From Nocardia flavorosea NBRC 108225 (GTDB lineage: Bacteria > Actinomycetota > Actinomycetes > Mycobacteriales > Mycobacteriaceae), in assembly GCF_001613385.1 (NCBI RefSeq), contig NZ_BDCG01000012.1:434001-498000 (forward strand): a DNA stretch of 64,000 bases, in the 5' to 3' direction. Every line of letters starts with the position of its first letter. The stretch's first letter is position 1. The notes under the pieces were generated by a model. The model had not been told where the DNA came from and did no database searches. It saw only the letters and a list, made by a program, of their open reading frames with translations. The position numbers and the translations under genes were made by a program. Below, one piece after another: positions 24,635 to 33,807 of this stretch.

Positions 24635-26452
24635 TCAGGACCTGCTCCCGGCGCGCAGTGCGGCGGTCGCCGTCTCGTCAAAGGTCCAGTCGGCGGTGTT
24701 CACGACGACCCCGTAATCGCGGCGGGCGTCCTCCGCGGTGAGGTATTCGTCCCAGACATCGCTGAGCACCTGGAACGGGTCGCGGGCGAACGGATCGCCG
24801 AATCCGCCGCCGGAGGGCAGTTTGATCTCGAGCGTCTCACCGGCCCGGATGGTTTCCTGCGTGACCTTGGAGAACAGCAGCTCCTCCCGATCGGTGCCGG
24901 CATTGCGGGTGAACGAACCGGCGACCCCGTCACGGCCGCCGAGCGCGCCCGCGGGCGGATCGGAGCGGTTGTCGGCCTCGGAGCCGAGGAAGGTGTCGGT
25001 TTCCATCAGCCATTTCCGCACGCTGCCGATACCGCCGCGCCATCGGCCGGGTGCCGGCGGTTCGTCGCGCAGCTCGTACCGAAGTGCCCGCATGGCGTGG
25101 TTGAGTTCGAGTTCTTCGATGGGGTTGTTGCGGGTGTTGGCCATCAACGCGTCGACGGCGTCCATACCGTCCTTGCCGTTGCGGCCGCCGTAGGAGCCCT
25201 CGTTGATTTCGATGTAGACCCAATAGGATTCGCCGTCGGCGGCCAGACCGGAGTAGGCGATCGCGCACAGCGCCGCCGACGAACCCGCGACCGCGTGCTC
25301 GGGAAGCACCGGCGCCAATGCCAGGTTGATCGAGTCGAGAACCCGGTTCACCTGGGAGAATCGCGCGAAACAGGAGGCCGGGAAATCCGGGTTGAAGAGG
25401 GTGCCCTCGGGGGCGTAGGCCTTCACCGGACGGAAGCAGCCGTCGTTCTGCGGGACGAAATCCTCGACGACGTCCTCGTCGAGCAGGATGGTGCGGATCG
25501 CCGAGACCGCCACCGGCAGCACCGATCCCTCGAACGGCACGTTGAACGCTGTGGGCACCTGATCGTTGGATCCGGTGAGATCGATGAGGATGTCCTCGCC
25601 CTCGACCTGCACCCGCACCGCCACTTTCAGTGGCACCCCGCGGTTTTTGCCGTCGTCGTCGAGATAGCCGATGGGTGCCTCGTAGCTGCCGTCCGGGATC
25701 TCCCGGATCCGGCTGCGCAGCATGTTCTCCGAATAGTCCATCCACCGTTCGGCGGCGCTCATCACGGTATCGAGGCCGTACTTCCCGAGCAGTTCGAGGA
25801 AACGTTTCTCCCCGATCCGCGAGCATGCGATGAGTGCCTCGAGGTCGCCGCGGTTCTGTTCGGGTGTGCGGACGTTGTCGAGGATGTGCTGGATCAGGTA
25901 GTCGTTGCGCACCCCGGCCTCGTAGATCTTCATCGAGTCCATGAGCTTGCCTTCGGCCCAGACGTCCACGACATCCATGCACAGGCCGGGGAAGTTGCCG
26001 CCGACATCGGAGACGTGCCCGGTGCAGCCGGCAAAACCGATATGCTCGCCCTCCCAGAAGATCGGGATGATCACGCCGTAATCGGGCGAATGCGCGGCAC
26101 CGTGGTACGGATGGTTGTGCAGGATGACGTCGCCGGGCCGGTAGGTGCCCGCCAACCGGCGGTTGACACCGCGGATATAAGCCGGGATCGAGCCGCAGTG
26201 CATCGGCGTCGAATCCGATTCACACAGTTCTCGGCCGTTGATATCGAAGATTCCCGCACCCAGATCCTCGGATTCGCGGATCAGGCTGGAATACGCCATC
26301 CGGTAGAGGACCTGGGCCATCTCCTTGGCCATCGACTGCAGGGCGCCGCCGATGACCCGCAGGGTGATCGGGTCGACCTCGACATCGTTCCAGGTTCGGG
26401 TGGATTCGCCGGCGAGGGATACTCCGGTCGTGGGCATCAGCGCCTTGCTCAT
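24635..26452 (-). CDS. Hydantoinase B / oxoprolinase subunit
   Basis: A 605-residue HyuB-family subunit, which with HyuA forms ATP-dependent cyclic-amide hydrolases (N-methylhydantoinase, 5-oxoprolinase, acetophenone carboxylase relatives). Characteristic stretches: VDPITLRVIGGALQSMAKEM near the start, RPGDVILHNHPYHGAAHSPD, GHVSDVGGNFPG, and the C-terminal KLPSGGGFGDPFARDP. The ATG overlaps the HyuA stop as ATGA, so the two are made together. Complete. The context with an amidase and a GntR regulator suggests breakdown of a cyclic imide or hydantoin-like compound. Confidence 0.9.
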   Translation of the reverse strand: MSKALMPTTGVSLAGESTRTWNDVEVDPITLRVIGGALQSMAKEMAQVLYRMAYSSLIRESEDLGAGIFDINGRELCESDSTPMHCGSIPAYIRGVNRRLAGTYRPGDVILHNHPYHGAAHSPDYGVIIPIFWEGEHIGFAGCTGHVSDVGGNFPGLCMDVVDVWAEGKLMDSMKIYEAGVRNDYLIQHILDNVRTPEQNRGDLEALIACSRIGEKRFLELLGKYGLDTVMSAAERWMDYSENMLRSRIREIPDGSYEAPIGYLDDDGKNRGVPLKVAVRVQVEGEDILIDLTGSNDQVPTAFNVPFEGSVLPVAVSAIRTILLDEDVVEDFVPQNDGCFRPVKAYAPEGTLFNPDFPASCFARFSQVNRVLDSINLALAPVLPEHAVAGSSAALCAIAYSGLAADGESYWVYIEINEGSYGGRNGKDGMDAVDALMANTRNNPIEELELNHAMRALRYELRDEPPAPGRWRGGIGSVRKWLMETDTFLGSEADNRSDPPAGALGGRDGVAGSFTRNAGTDREELLFSKVTQETIRAGETLEIKLPSGGGFGDPFARDPFQVLSDVWDEYLTAEDARRDYGVVVNTADWTFDETATAALRAGSRS

Positions 26453-28530
26453 GCGGGCTTCCTCTCGATGATGATGTGGCCGACGGCGTCGACCGTGGCG
26501 CGCTGGCCCATGCCGATGATGGTGGTGGAGTCGAACTGCTCGACGATCGCGGGACCGTCGAACGTGTTCCCTGCCAGCAGCAGCGCCCGGTCGTAGACCG
26601 GGGTGTCGACCCATTCGGGTTCGGCCGTATCGTTCTGCCAGAACAGTGCCGGTGTGGTGGTCTTGATCGCGGCTGCGGCGTCGGCGGTGCCCTTCTCGAT
26701 CTCGGCGATCCGCACATGCGGTACCGCGCCGACACCGGTGACGCGGACGTTGACCAGTTGCACCGGTTTGTCGTCGAAGCGCTGGGAGTAGGTCCGGCCG
26801 TGGGCGCGGTGGAACTCGTCGGCGACGGTTTTCACCCAGACATCGTCGATATCGCCGTCCGGCGCGGGCACCCGCAGCTCGTAGCCCTGACCGACGTAGC
26901 GGCAGTCGGCGCTGCGTTCGAGCGTGATGTTCTCGGCAGCGACGCCGTCGGCTTCGAGCCGGCCCACCGCCTCATGCGACAACCGCGCCATCTGCTCGGT
27001 GAGCAGGGCCATATCGGGATCGGCGGAGGAGGTCCACACCGTGGTGGGCACCTCGTACCTGATATCGGTGGTGAGCAGCCCGACCGCGGAGGTGATGCCG
27101 GGATGGCCGGGCACGATAACTCGCGGGATACCGAGCTGATCGGCGATCTGCCAGGCGAACAGCGGGCCGGCACCGCCCTCGGCGATCAGCGAGAACTCAC
27201 GGGGGTCGTAGCCTTTGCGCACCGAGTGCAGGCTGATCGCCTCGGTCATCGAATGGGCGAGGATTTTGAAGATACCCATCGCGGCAGCATCCAGTGAAGT
27301 GCCCAGTTTCTCGGCGACGTGGGTCTGGATTGCGGTACGGGCCAGCTCCGGCCGGACCTCCATCGTCCCGGACAGGAAACTGTTCGCACGCAGCCAGCCC
27401 ATCGTCACCATCGCATCGGTGGAGGTCGGTTCGGTGCCGCCGCGGGCGTAGCAGGCCGGGCCCGGTACGGCGCCGGCGCTGCGCGGCCCGACCCGGAACA
27501 TGCCGCCCTCGTCGACCACCGCGATGGAGCCGCCACCGGCGCCGATGGTGTCCACCTCGGCCATCGGCACCATCGCGTGGTAGTCGCCGATCCGGGTATC
27601 GAGCAGATGTTTCATCCGCAGGGCGCCGTCGGGTGCCACGCCGATATCGGCGGAAGTGCCACCCACGTCCAGCGTGATCACGCTCGGGAAGCCGGAGGCC
27701 TTGCCGATGGCGCAGCCGCCGAGCAGACCGGCCACGACGCCACTGGTCAGCAGGGAGACCGGGGTTTCGCTCGCGCTGCGGGAGGTGATCAGGCCGCCGG
27801 CGGAGGTCATCAGATGAACATCGTCGCCGACCTGCTCCGCGGCGGCCTTCGCCGCGAGGTTCTCGATATAACCGGAGGTCTTGGGACCGATGAAGGCGTT
27901 CAGCGCCGCCGTGGAGAACCGTTCGTACTCGCGGTATTGCGGAGCGACTTCGCTGGACAGCGAAACGAACACCTGCGGGTATTCCTCGCCGATGATCTCC
28001 TTGACCCGGATCTCGTGCGCCGGGTTGCGGTAGGAGTGCAGGAAGGCGACGGCGATGGCGTCGACTCCCCGTTCGCGCAGCAGCCGGACCTGTGCGCGCA
28101 CGGCATCCTCGTCCAGCGGGACGAGCACGTTGCCCGCCGCGTCGATACGTTCGGCCACGACCCGGCGGTTGCGGCGCGGTACCAGCTGCCACTTCTGCCA
28201 CGGCAGGTCCTGGTAGTTGGAGTAGTTGAGCGGACGTTTCTTCCGGGCGATATGCAGCAGATCGCGGAAACCCTCGGTGGTGATCATGCCGACATCGCAG
28301 CCGTTGTGTTCGAGCACGATATTGGTCGCGACCGTGGTGCCGTGGAAGAACATCGCTATGTCGGCGGGGTCGATTCCGGCGCGTTCGGCGAGCACCCCGA
28401 TACCGTCCATGGTGCCGATCGACGGGTCGTGGTTGGTCGACGGAGTCTTGTGGACCACCACCGTGCCGTCGTCGTCCCACAGCACGAGGTCGGTGAACGT
28501 GCCGCCGACGTCGACTCCGATTCTTTTCAT
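26449..28530 (-). CDS. Hydantoinase A / oxoprolinase subunit
   Basis: A 693-residue HyuA-family subunit with an actin-like ATPase fold. The phosphate-binding loop DVGGTFTDL is at residues 7-15, FHGTTVATNIVLEHNG near 65-80, a second phosphate loop TLDVGGTSADIG, and GAGGGSIA further on. All are intact. The ATG at 28530 was preferred to the TTG just before it because it gives the standard MKRIGVDVGGT start. First gene of the hyuA-hyuB-amidase operon, divergent from a GntR regulator 317 bases away. Acetone/acetophenone carboxylase subunits share this fold, so hydrolysis versus carboxylation is not certain. Confidence 0.9.
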   Translation of the reverse strand: MKRIGVDVGGTFTDLVLWDDDGTVVVHKTPSTNHDPSIGTMDGIGVLAERAGIDPADIAMFFHGTTVATNIVLEHNGCDVGMITTEGFRDLLHIARKKRPLNYSNYQDLPWQKWQLVPRRNRRVVAERIDAAGNVLVPLDEDAVRAQVRLLRERGVDAIAVAFLHSYRNPAHEIRVKEIIGEEYPQVFVSLSSEVAPQYREYERFSTAALNAFIGPKTSGYIENLAAKAAAEQVGDDVHLMTSAGGLITSRSASETPVSLLTSGVVAGLLGGCAIGKASGFPSVITLDVGGTSADIGVAPDGALRMKHLLDTRIGDYHAMVPMAEVDTIGAGGGSIAVVDEGGMFRVGPRSAGAVPGPACYARGGTEPTSTDAMVTMGWLRANSFLSGTMEVRPELARTAIQTHVAEKLGTSLDAAAMGIFKILAHSMTEAISLHSVRKGYDPREFSLIAEGGAGPLFAWQIADQLGIPRVIVPGHPGITSAVGLLTTDIRYEVPTTVWTSSADPDMALLTEQMARLSHEAVGRLEADGVAAENITLERSADCRYVGQGYELRVPAPDGDIDDVWVKTVADEFHRAHGRTYSQRFDDKPVQLVNVRVTGVGAVPHVRIAEIEKGTADAAAAIKTTTPALFWQNDTAEPEWVDTPVYDRALLLAGNTFDGPAIVEQFDSTTIIGMGQRATVDAVGHIIIERKPA

Positions 28531-28847
28531 CAAGATTCCATTCTTCCGGCGCCCACGAGGGAGCGGATGGGGACGGCCGACTGTGGGTGCCGTCCGCGAA
28601 GGCGGGGACCACCGCGCGAGGTGTTGGGAGCCATCGTGCTTCAGCGAGCCAGAGAATGCAATACCTCAGATGTTTTCGAGGTAAATTCGGGGTAACCTCC
28701 GAGAACTGCCACCAACTGCAGGCAATCGATGGCTTAATTAGCGGATGTTTTCTGCAATACGGTCGATAGCGGCCACACGGTAGGACCGGACGCGAACGCT
28801 AGGCTCGGGCGCGTCGACAGCCGATCGAAACAGAAGGGCCGATTCCG
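28531..28847. other. Divergent control region hyuA / GntR
   Basis: No gene seen. The stretch around 28660-28760 is AT-rich for this genome, with TTAATTAG near 28734 and a weak GAGGT-N12-ACCTC dyad near 28679. It must contain both promoters and probably the GntR operator, but I cannot pick the site with confidence. Confidence 0.5.
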
Positions 28848-29582
28848 GTGAGCGAATCGACGACACATGCGCCGTCCGTCAGATCCACACCCGCGTACGC
28901 GGCACTGGCCGAGCAGCTCCGCAATCGCATCCTCTCGGGAGAACTCCCGCAGGGCGCCCGCCTGCCCAGCGACGCCGAACTCACCGCCGAGTTCGGCGTC
29001 GGGCGCAGCACGATTCGCGAAGCACTGCGGTCGCTGTCGAGCCAGAACCTGATCACCACCACCCGCGGCGTCACCGGCGGTAGCTTCGTGGCCGCCCCGA
29101 GCGTCGGCCACATCAGCGCGAGCCTCGAAACCGGCGTCGCACTGATGGCCGCCGCCGAAGCCGTCACCGTGGACCAGCTCATGGAGGTCCGCAATCTCAT
29201 GGAGGTGCCCGCGGCGGGTATCGCCGCGTTCCGGCGCACCGAGGAACAGCTCGCCGAACTCCGCGAGGCGATATTCGATCCCGACGGCGTACAGGGTCCG
29301 GCGACCTTCGCCAAGAACCAGCAGTTCCATCTCGTCCTGCTGCGGGCGACCGGCAACCCACTGCTGGAGCTGATCACCGCGCCGGTGTTCCGGGTGTTGT
29401 CCACCAGGTTCGGGCGCGACGATGCACCCGGCGGCTTCTGGCAGTGTGTCGACCACGATCATCGCGCGATCCTGGAGGTTGTGACCGCGGGCGATTCGAT
29501 GGCCGCCATCGATCTCATGCGCAGACATCTCGACCACCTGGGTGATTCCTACCGGCAGATGGACCGGCTGCGCACCGAATAA
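28848..29582 (+). CDS. GntR/FadR-family regulator
   Basis: A 244-residue GntR regulator starting at GTG. The winged helix-turn-helix is at about residues 15-80 (LAEQLRNRILSGELPQGARL, ELTAEFGVGRSTIREALRSL), followed by an all-helical FCD ligand domain. That domain keeps the metal/ligand histidines in FAKNQQFHLVLL, VDHDHRAI and the closing RRHLDHLGDSY. Divergent from hyuA, so it probably represses the hydantoinase-like operon until a carboxylate ligand binds. Confidence 0.9.
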   Translation: MSESTTHAPSVRSTPAYAALAEQLRNRILSGELPQGARLPSDAELTAEFGVGRSTIREALRSLSSQNLITTTRGVTGGSFVAAPSVGHISASLETGVALMAAAEAVTVDQLMEVRNLMEVPAAGIAAFRRTEEQLAELREAIFDPDGVQGPATFAKNQQFHLVLLRATGNPLLELITAPVFRVLSTRFGRDDAPGGFWQCVDHDHRAILEVVTAGDSMAAIDLMRRHLDHLGDSYRQMDRLRTE

Positions 29583-29855
29583 CCGCGGGCGCCAAGCCTT
29601 CACCATCTGCTCTTCAACGCAGAATCTCCCCCGCACGCCCGCACGTATGCGGAAACCCGGGCTGTGCTCATGACTCTCGAGACCGCCGAGCCGGGGGCGC
29701 ACACGATACGGCCCGGTTCCTGATCGGCGAAGCCGTCACCCGGCAGGCCGGCTCGTGGAACGCGCCGAAACTCCGGCCACGGGAGAGCGTCCGGATCGAT
29801 AACCCCGGGATGCGCCTGCCAGGACCGTCCGACGACGGCGGACTGCCGAACCGAT

Positions 29856-30761
29856 TCAAGCTTCCGCGGCCGGCACCTGTCGTTTCACCCGCCGGGCGTA
29901 TCGGACGATCAATTCCCCGCTCGCCTCGATCGCGGCGCGGGTGCGCTCCGGGCGTACCAGCCAGGTCCGCATCGGGAACGCCGGCTCCACCAATTCGACC
30001 CACGGCCAGCCCGGTAGCAACCGGTGTGCGCTGGCCTCGCTGAGCAGCACCGCGTGTGAGCCGGTGGCGTCCGCGCAGGCCAGGGCATTTTCGACGAAGG
30101 ACGCGAACTGCCAGATCGGTGCGATACCGGCCTCGTAGGCGACCGAGATCAGCCGGTCGTGTTCGGCGGGAATCTGTTCGCGGGCGTGGGCGAGGACGCG
30201 AAGATCGTCGAGCTCGACCAGCGGGCAGGTGACCCGTTCGGCGAGTGGGTGGTTCGGACGGACCGCGAGACCGAACGGCTTCTCGAACAGCGTGGCCGAG
30301 TGCAGGTTCGACGGCGGATGCTGGTGGACGATTCCGATATCGAGGCGGCCTTCCTGCACCGAGCGCAGTTGGACACTGCTGTTCGCATCGGTGAAATCGA
30401 TACGGATATCAGGGGTTTCGTCGCGGAAGGCGTGGATGAGCCCGGTGAGCCAGTCGGCCGGGAGGCCCGGCGGCAGGCCGATGGAGATCAGTTCGCGGGC
30501 GGCCGAGGCGGAGCGCGCCACGTCACGGGCGGTGGCGGCCAACCCCAGTAGCTGGGCCGCGTGCTGGTAGAGGGCGGTGCCGGCAGGGGTCGGCTCCACT
30601 CCGCGCGGGATGCGTTCGAGCAGGTCGATTCCGCATTCGCGTTCGAGTTCTTTGATCTGCCGGGTGAGTGCCGGCTGCGACATCACGAGGCGCTGCGCCG
30701 CGCGGGAAATCGAGCGTTCTTCGACGACCGCCACGAAGTATCTGAGGTGCCGTAATTCCAC
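29856..30761 (-). CDS. LysR-family regulator
   Basis: A 301-residue LysR regulator: helix-turn-helix at about 3-60 (MELRHLRYFVAVVEERSISR, MSQPALTRQIKELE) and an alpha/beta ligand domain from about 90 (LISIGLPPGLPADWL to the C-terminus). It is divergent from the FAD oxidoreductase operon, with a T-N11-A site just outside its start, the normal arrangement for a LysR activator of its neighbour. The 273 bases between the GntR stop and this gene's stop hold no gene that I can support. Confidence 0.92.
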   Translation of the reverse strand: MELRHLRYFVAVVEERSISRAAQRLVMSQPALTRQIKELERECGIDLLERIPRGVEPTPAGTALYQHAAQLLGLAATARDVARSASAARELISIGLPPGLPADWLTGLIHAFRDETPDIRIDFTDANSSVQLRSVQEGRLDIGIVHQHPPSNLHSATLFEKPFGLAVRPNHPLAERVTCPLVELDDLRVLAHAREQIPAEHDRLISVAYEAGIAPIWQFASFVENALACADATGSHAVLLSEASAHRLLPGWPWVELVEPAFPMRTWLVRPERTRAAIEASGELIVRYARRVKRQVPAAEA

Positions 30762-30774
30762 CGGCCCAGCTTGC

Positions 30775-30791
30775 CATACCTACCAGGTATG
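30775..30791. promoter_or_regulatory. LysR-type binding site (T-N11-A dyad)
   Basis: CATACCTACCAGGTATG is a perfect 6-bp inverted repeat around five bases and contains ATACC-N5-GGTAT, the T-N11-A core of LysR sites. It lies 14 bases upstream of the LysR ATG and 110 bases before the divergent operon. Confidence 0.75.
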
Positions 30792-30900
30792 CCCGGTCGC
30801 CGAAATGGGCATTGGACGCGAGGCAAAGGTATCCCTCAAGGTGTGACTCAGTCCACAGCTGTTCCCCGGCCGGCCGCCGGGAAGGGATAGGAGCCCAACG

Positions 30901-32151
30901 GTGACGCTCACAGAGCATGTCGATGTCGTAGTTGTCGGAGGTGGCGCCGGCGGAATCGCGGCGGCGGTCGGTGCCGCACGCAGCGGGGCGCGGGTGCGGT
31001 TGATCGAGCGGTACCCGTTCCTGGGCGGTGCGGCGACGAACAGTTCGGTGCTCACCTTCTGCGGTTTCTTCGACCAGACCCACGAGACCGTTGTCGCCGG
31101 GGTGGGCGGAGAGGTCTTGGACCGGTTGCGTGCTCGCGGGGTGTACGCGGAGAAGGTCATGGACTGGACCGGTAACCGGATCGTGCTGCTGGACGCCGAG
31201 ACCACGAAGATCGTCTGCGACGAGATCGTCACCGATGCGGGGGTGCAGACCCGGCTGCATTCCACCCTGATCGGCGCGACGCGGCGCGACGGTGCGATCA
31301 CCGAGGTCGAGATCGCCCACCGGGGCGGCAGCGAACGTCTCACGGCCGACGCCTTCATCGACGCCAGCGGCGACGGTGCGCTACTGGCGCTCGCCGGGGC
31401 GGCGGTACGCACAGTGGACCTTGCCGACCGGCAGACGAACACGCTCGCCTGCCGCTTCGGCGGCGTCGCCGAGGAGGCCGACCTCTCGACCGGCGGTATG
31501 CGCACCGCGGTGGCCGCCTACAACGAGGAAACGGGTGCCGACCTGCCCCGCGACCACGGGATCGCCGTCCGGCTGCCGGTCACCGGTGAGGTGATGGCGC
31601 TCCTGGTCGACGAACACTTCGACACCCTCGACGCGCAGCAGATCAGCACCGCGGAAGCCAGTGCCCGCGCGCAGTCCTGGCGCTATCTCGATGCCATGCG
31701 CAAGGGCATGGCCGGATGGCAGCAGGCCTACCTGGTCACGTCCGGCCCGCAGATCGGCATCCGGGAGAGCCGGCGATTGGTCGGCAAAACCATGATCACT
31801 GCCGGCGATGTGCGGGGGGCCCGCAAACGTCCCGGCGAATCCATCGGACGCTGCGGCTGGCCGATCGAGGATCACGCCGGTCCCGGGGTGACCCACTACG
31901 AGGAGATCGATGGCGGGCGCTGGTACGACGTCCCCTACGATGCCATCCGGTGCGCCGACACCGGCAATGTGTGGGGTGTCGGCCGGTTGACCAGCTCGGA
32001 CGACGAGGCGTTCGCCTCGGTACGGGTGATGGGCACCGCCTTCGCCACCGGACACGCCGCGGGTATCGCCGCGGCGCAGTACAGCGAGGGCCGGTGCCAC
32101 GATCTGCCCGGTATCCGCCGCGCCCTGATCGCGCAGGGGGCGATCGTATGA
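30901..32151 (+). CDS. FAD-dependent oxidoreductase (FAD_oxidored type)
   Basis: A 416-residue flavoprotein with an N-terminal Rossmann loop VVVGGGAGGIAAAVGAARSG, the second FAD contact ERYPFLGGAAT near residue 40, a DASGDGALLALAG segment near 160, and a C-terminal FAD-closing stretch ATGHAAGIAAAQ. This matches the FAD-dependent oxidoreductase family that includes tricarballylate- and fumarate-reductase-like proteins; the substrate is unknown. A GTG start has GGATAGGAG upstream. It heads a coupled operon with a 22-codon frame and an ACS-type MFS importer, so the importer probably supplies its (likely carboxylate) substrate. Confidence 0.85.
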   Translation: MTLTEHVDVVVVGGGAGGIAAAVGAARSGARVRLIERYPFLGGAATNSSVLTFCGFFDQTHETVVAGVGGEVLDRLRARGVYAEKVMDWTGNRIVLLDAETTKIVCDEIVTDAGVQTRLHSTLIGATRRDGAITEVEIAHRGGSERLTADAFIDASGDGALLALAGAAVRTVDLADRQTNTLACRFGGVAEEADLSTGGMRTAVAAYNEETGADLPRDHGIAVRLPVTGEVMALLVDEHFDTLDAQQISTAEASARAQSWRYLDAMRKGMAGWQQAYLVTSGPQIGIRESRRLVGKTMITAGDVRGARKRPGESIGRCGWPIEDHAGPGVTHYEEIDGGRWYDVPYDAIRCADTGNVWGVGRLTSSDDEAFASVRVMGTAFATGHAAGIAAAQYSEGRCHDLPGIRRALIAQGAIV

Positions 32152-32216
32152 GCCGGCCGTACGCGACACCCCAGTATGCACAGCCGTCGTCCCGCGGATC
32201 GGAGTACACCGCATGA
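32148..32216 (+). CDS. 22-residue micro-ORF joining two genes
   Basis: An ATG that overlaps the oxidoreductase stop (ATGA) opens a 22-codon frame rich in Pro, Tyr and Ser. Its stop overlaps the MFS ATG (ATGA). It thus bridges the two genes with no free bases. It may serve only to carry ribosomes from one gene to the next, or be a truncated gene. Confidence 0.45.
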   Translation: MSRPYATPQYAQPSSRGSEYTA

Positions 32217-33535
32217 GCAAGTCAGGCCCGGAGACGGCAGCACAGCGTGATCACGCCGGCCCGCGGATGAGCGTCCGGCACTCCTCCGCCTACCGGTGGG
32301 TCGTGCTCACCATGTGCTGGGCGGCCTTCACCATGACCTCGGTCGACCGGTCGACCTGGGGGCCGGCCTCGGCGTCGGTCAGCGATTCTCTCGCCGTGCC
32401 GATCGCCGCGATCGGCATCTTCGCGACCTGCTACTACATCGGTTACGTCGCCTCCAACGCCTTCGGTGGCTTCCTCACCGACTGGCTGGGTGGGCGGATG
32501 ATCCTGTCGCTCACCGGACTGGTCGCGGGATCGTTCATGATCGTTTTCGGCACCATCGAATCGATCACCGCGGGGTTGATCGTGCAGGGCATCGTGGGAT
32601 TGTTCGCGGGCGCCGACTACGCGGGCGGGCTCAAACTCATCGCGACCTGGTTCTCGCCCGCGCAGCGCGGGTTCGCGATGGGTGTTTTCATGACCGCGAC
32701 CTCGCTCGGCACCGTCATCGCCAACGCCGTGGTCCCCCGGTTGATCGAAGCCTCGGGTTGGCGCGAGTCGTATCACGTGTTCGGTATCGTCACCGTCATC
32801 ATCAGCGTCCTGTGTTTCGTGCTGCTCCGCGATCGGCCGCGAGGAGTCACCGAGCAGGAGAGGCCGCAGAAGTCCCGCACCAGTGCGCTACCGAACCTGC
32901 GGCCACTGCTGCGCAACCGCGACCTGCTCCTGCTCGCCGTCACGGGATTCGGCGGACTGTGGGGCACCTACGGTTTCGTGACCTGGTCGAATACCCTCAT
33001 GGTCAAGGCCAACGGTATCGATCCCGTCGACGCCGGGACGGTACTGGTGATCTTCGCCGGGGTGGCCGTGGTCGCGAAACCGATGGTCGGATGGGTCACC
33101 GACCAACTCCGCCTGGGCCAGAAACTGCCGATCATCGTAATCCTGGTCGTCTTCGGCGCAACGCTGCTCACCTTCGGATCGCTGTCGAGCCTGACCCAGT
33201 TCCTCTGGTGCGCACCCCTGCTGGGGCTGGGCGCCTACGCCTACTCACCGCTCACCGCCGCGCTGACCCCGGCCCTGGCCGGACGCGACCTGGTCGGCTC
33301 TGCGGCGGGTGGAGTCAACGCGATCTGGCAGCTCGGCAGTGTCGTGGTACCCGCGGTGGTCGGTTTCGTCTTCCACGCCACCGGTTCGTTCTACGCGGCG
33401 TTCATCGTGCTGGCGATCGGCCCGTTCGCCGGTGCGGCCACCTGTTATTTCATCCGATCCGACAGACCCCGCGCGAGCGGAACCTCCGGGCACACCGACC
33501 GCCCGGATCCCGCCGATCACACGGTCACCGTGTAG
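32213..33535 (+). CDS. ACS-type MFS transporter
   Basis: A 440-residue, 12-helix transporter. The N-terminal helix YRWVVLTMCWAAFTMTSVDR, loop GGFLTDWLGGRMIL, and helix-4/5 region GADYAGGLKLIATWFSPAQR match the anion:cation symporter group (tartrate, glucarate, phthalate-like importers). The C-terminal half is complete. It is coupled through the micro-ORF to the FAD oxidoreductase and followed by a 19-bp hairpin, so both genes form one LysR-controlled unit, probably for uptake and oxidation of an organic acid. Confidence 0.85.
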   Translation: MSKSGPETAAQRDHAGPRMSVRHSSAYRWVVLTMCWAAFTMTSVDRSTWGPASASVSDSLAVPIAAIGIFATCYYIGYVASNAFGGFLTDWLGGRMILSLTGLVAGSFMIVFGTIESITAGLIVQGIVGLFAGADYAGGLKLIATWFSPAQRGFAMGVFMTATSLGTVIANAVVPRLIEASGWRESYHVFGIVTVIISVLCFVLLRDRPRGVTEQERPQKSRTSALPNLRPLLRNRDLLLLAVTGFGGLWGTYGFVTWSNTLMVKANGIDPVDAGTVLVIFAGVAVVAKPMVGWVTDQLRLGQKLPIIVILVVFGATLLTFGSLSSLTQFLWCAPLLGLGAYAYSPLTAALTPALAGRDLVGSAAGGVNAIWQLGSVVVPAVVGFVFHATGSFYAAFIVLAIGPFAGAATCYFIRSDRPRASGTSGHTDRPDPADHTVTV

Positions 33536-33542
33536 CCGATAA

Positions 33543-33586
33543 GGATCGGCCTCGCTGCCGGTTCGGTCCGGCAGCGAGGCCGATCC
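33543..33586 (+). terminator. Very strong hairpin terminator after MFS gene
   Basis: GGATCGGCCTCGCTGCCGG (33543-33561) pairs perfectly over 19 bp with CCGGCAGCGAGGCCGATCC (33568-33586) across a six-base loop, starting eight bases after the MFS stop. Confidence 0.85.
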
Positions 33587-33776
33587 GCAGGGTCTGCGGG
33601 GCGATATGAACCGGCCGCGACCGCACCGCGATATCACCGCCGCCGAGACGCGCGAGCCGTCGATGCCGCGGATCGGGTGTCGTACAGTTCGGCGTTCACC
33701 GGGGACGACACTATCGACCTCCGGCGACCCGATCGCCGGTTCCTGCGTCGAGGCCGCCGGGTGGCCGGCGTCGGCA

Positions 33777-33806
33777 CGGCAGGTACGGGATGCCCCGTAC
33801 CTGCCG
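33777..33806 (-). terminator. Hairpin terminator of the DHA2 gene
   Basis: CGGCAGGTACGGG (33777-33789) and CCCGTACCTGCCG (33794-33806) form a perfect 13-bp stem with a four-base loop, ending one base past the DHA2 stop on the minus strand. Between this and the previous terminator (33587-33776) I see no gene. Confidence 0.8.
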
Positions 33807-33807
33807 C

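Noticed and set aside
25097..26596. A 499-codon plus-strand frame opposite hyuB, with similar long frames opposite hyuA, the mutase and the 61-63 kb genes
   Set aside because: Each is the shadow of a well-supported minus-strand gene, lacks a ribosome site and shows no family motif.
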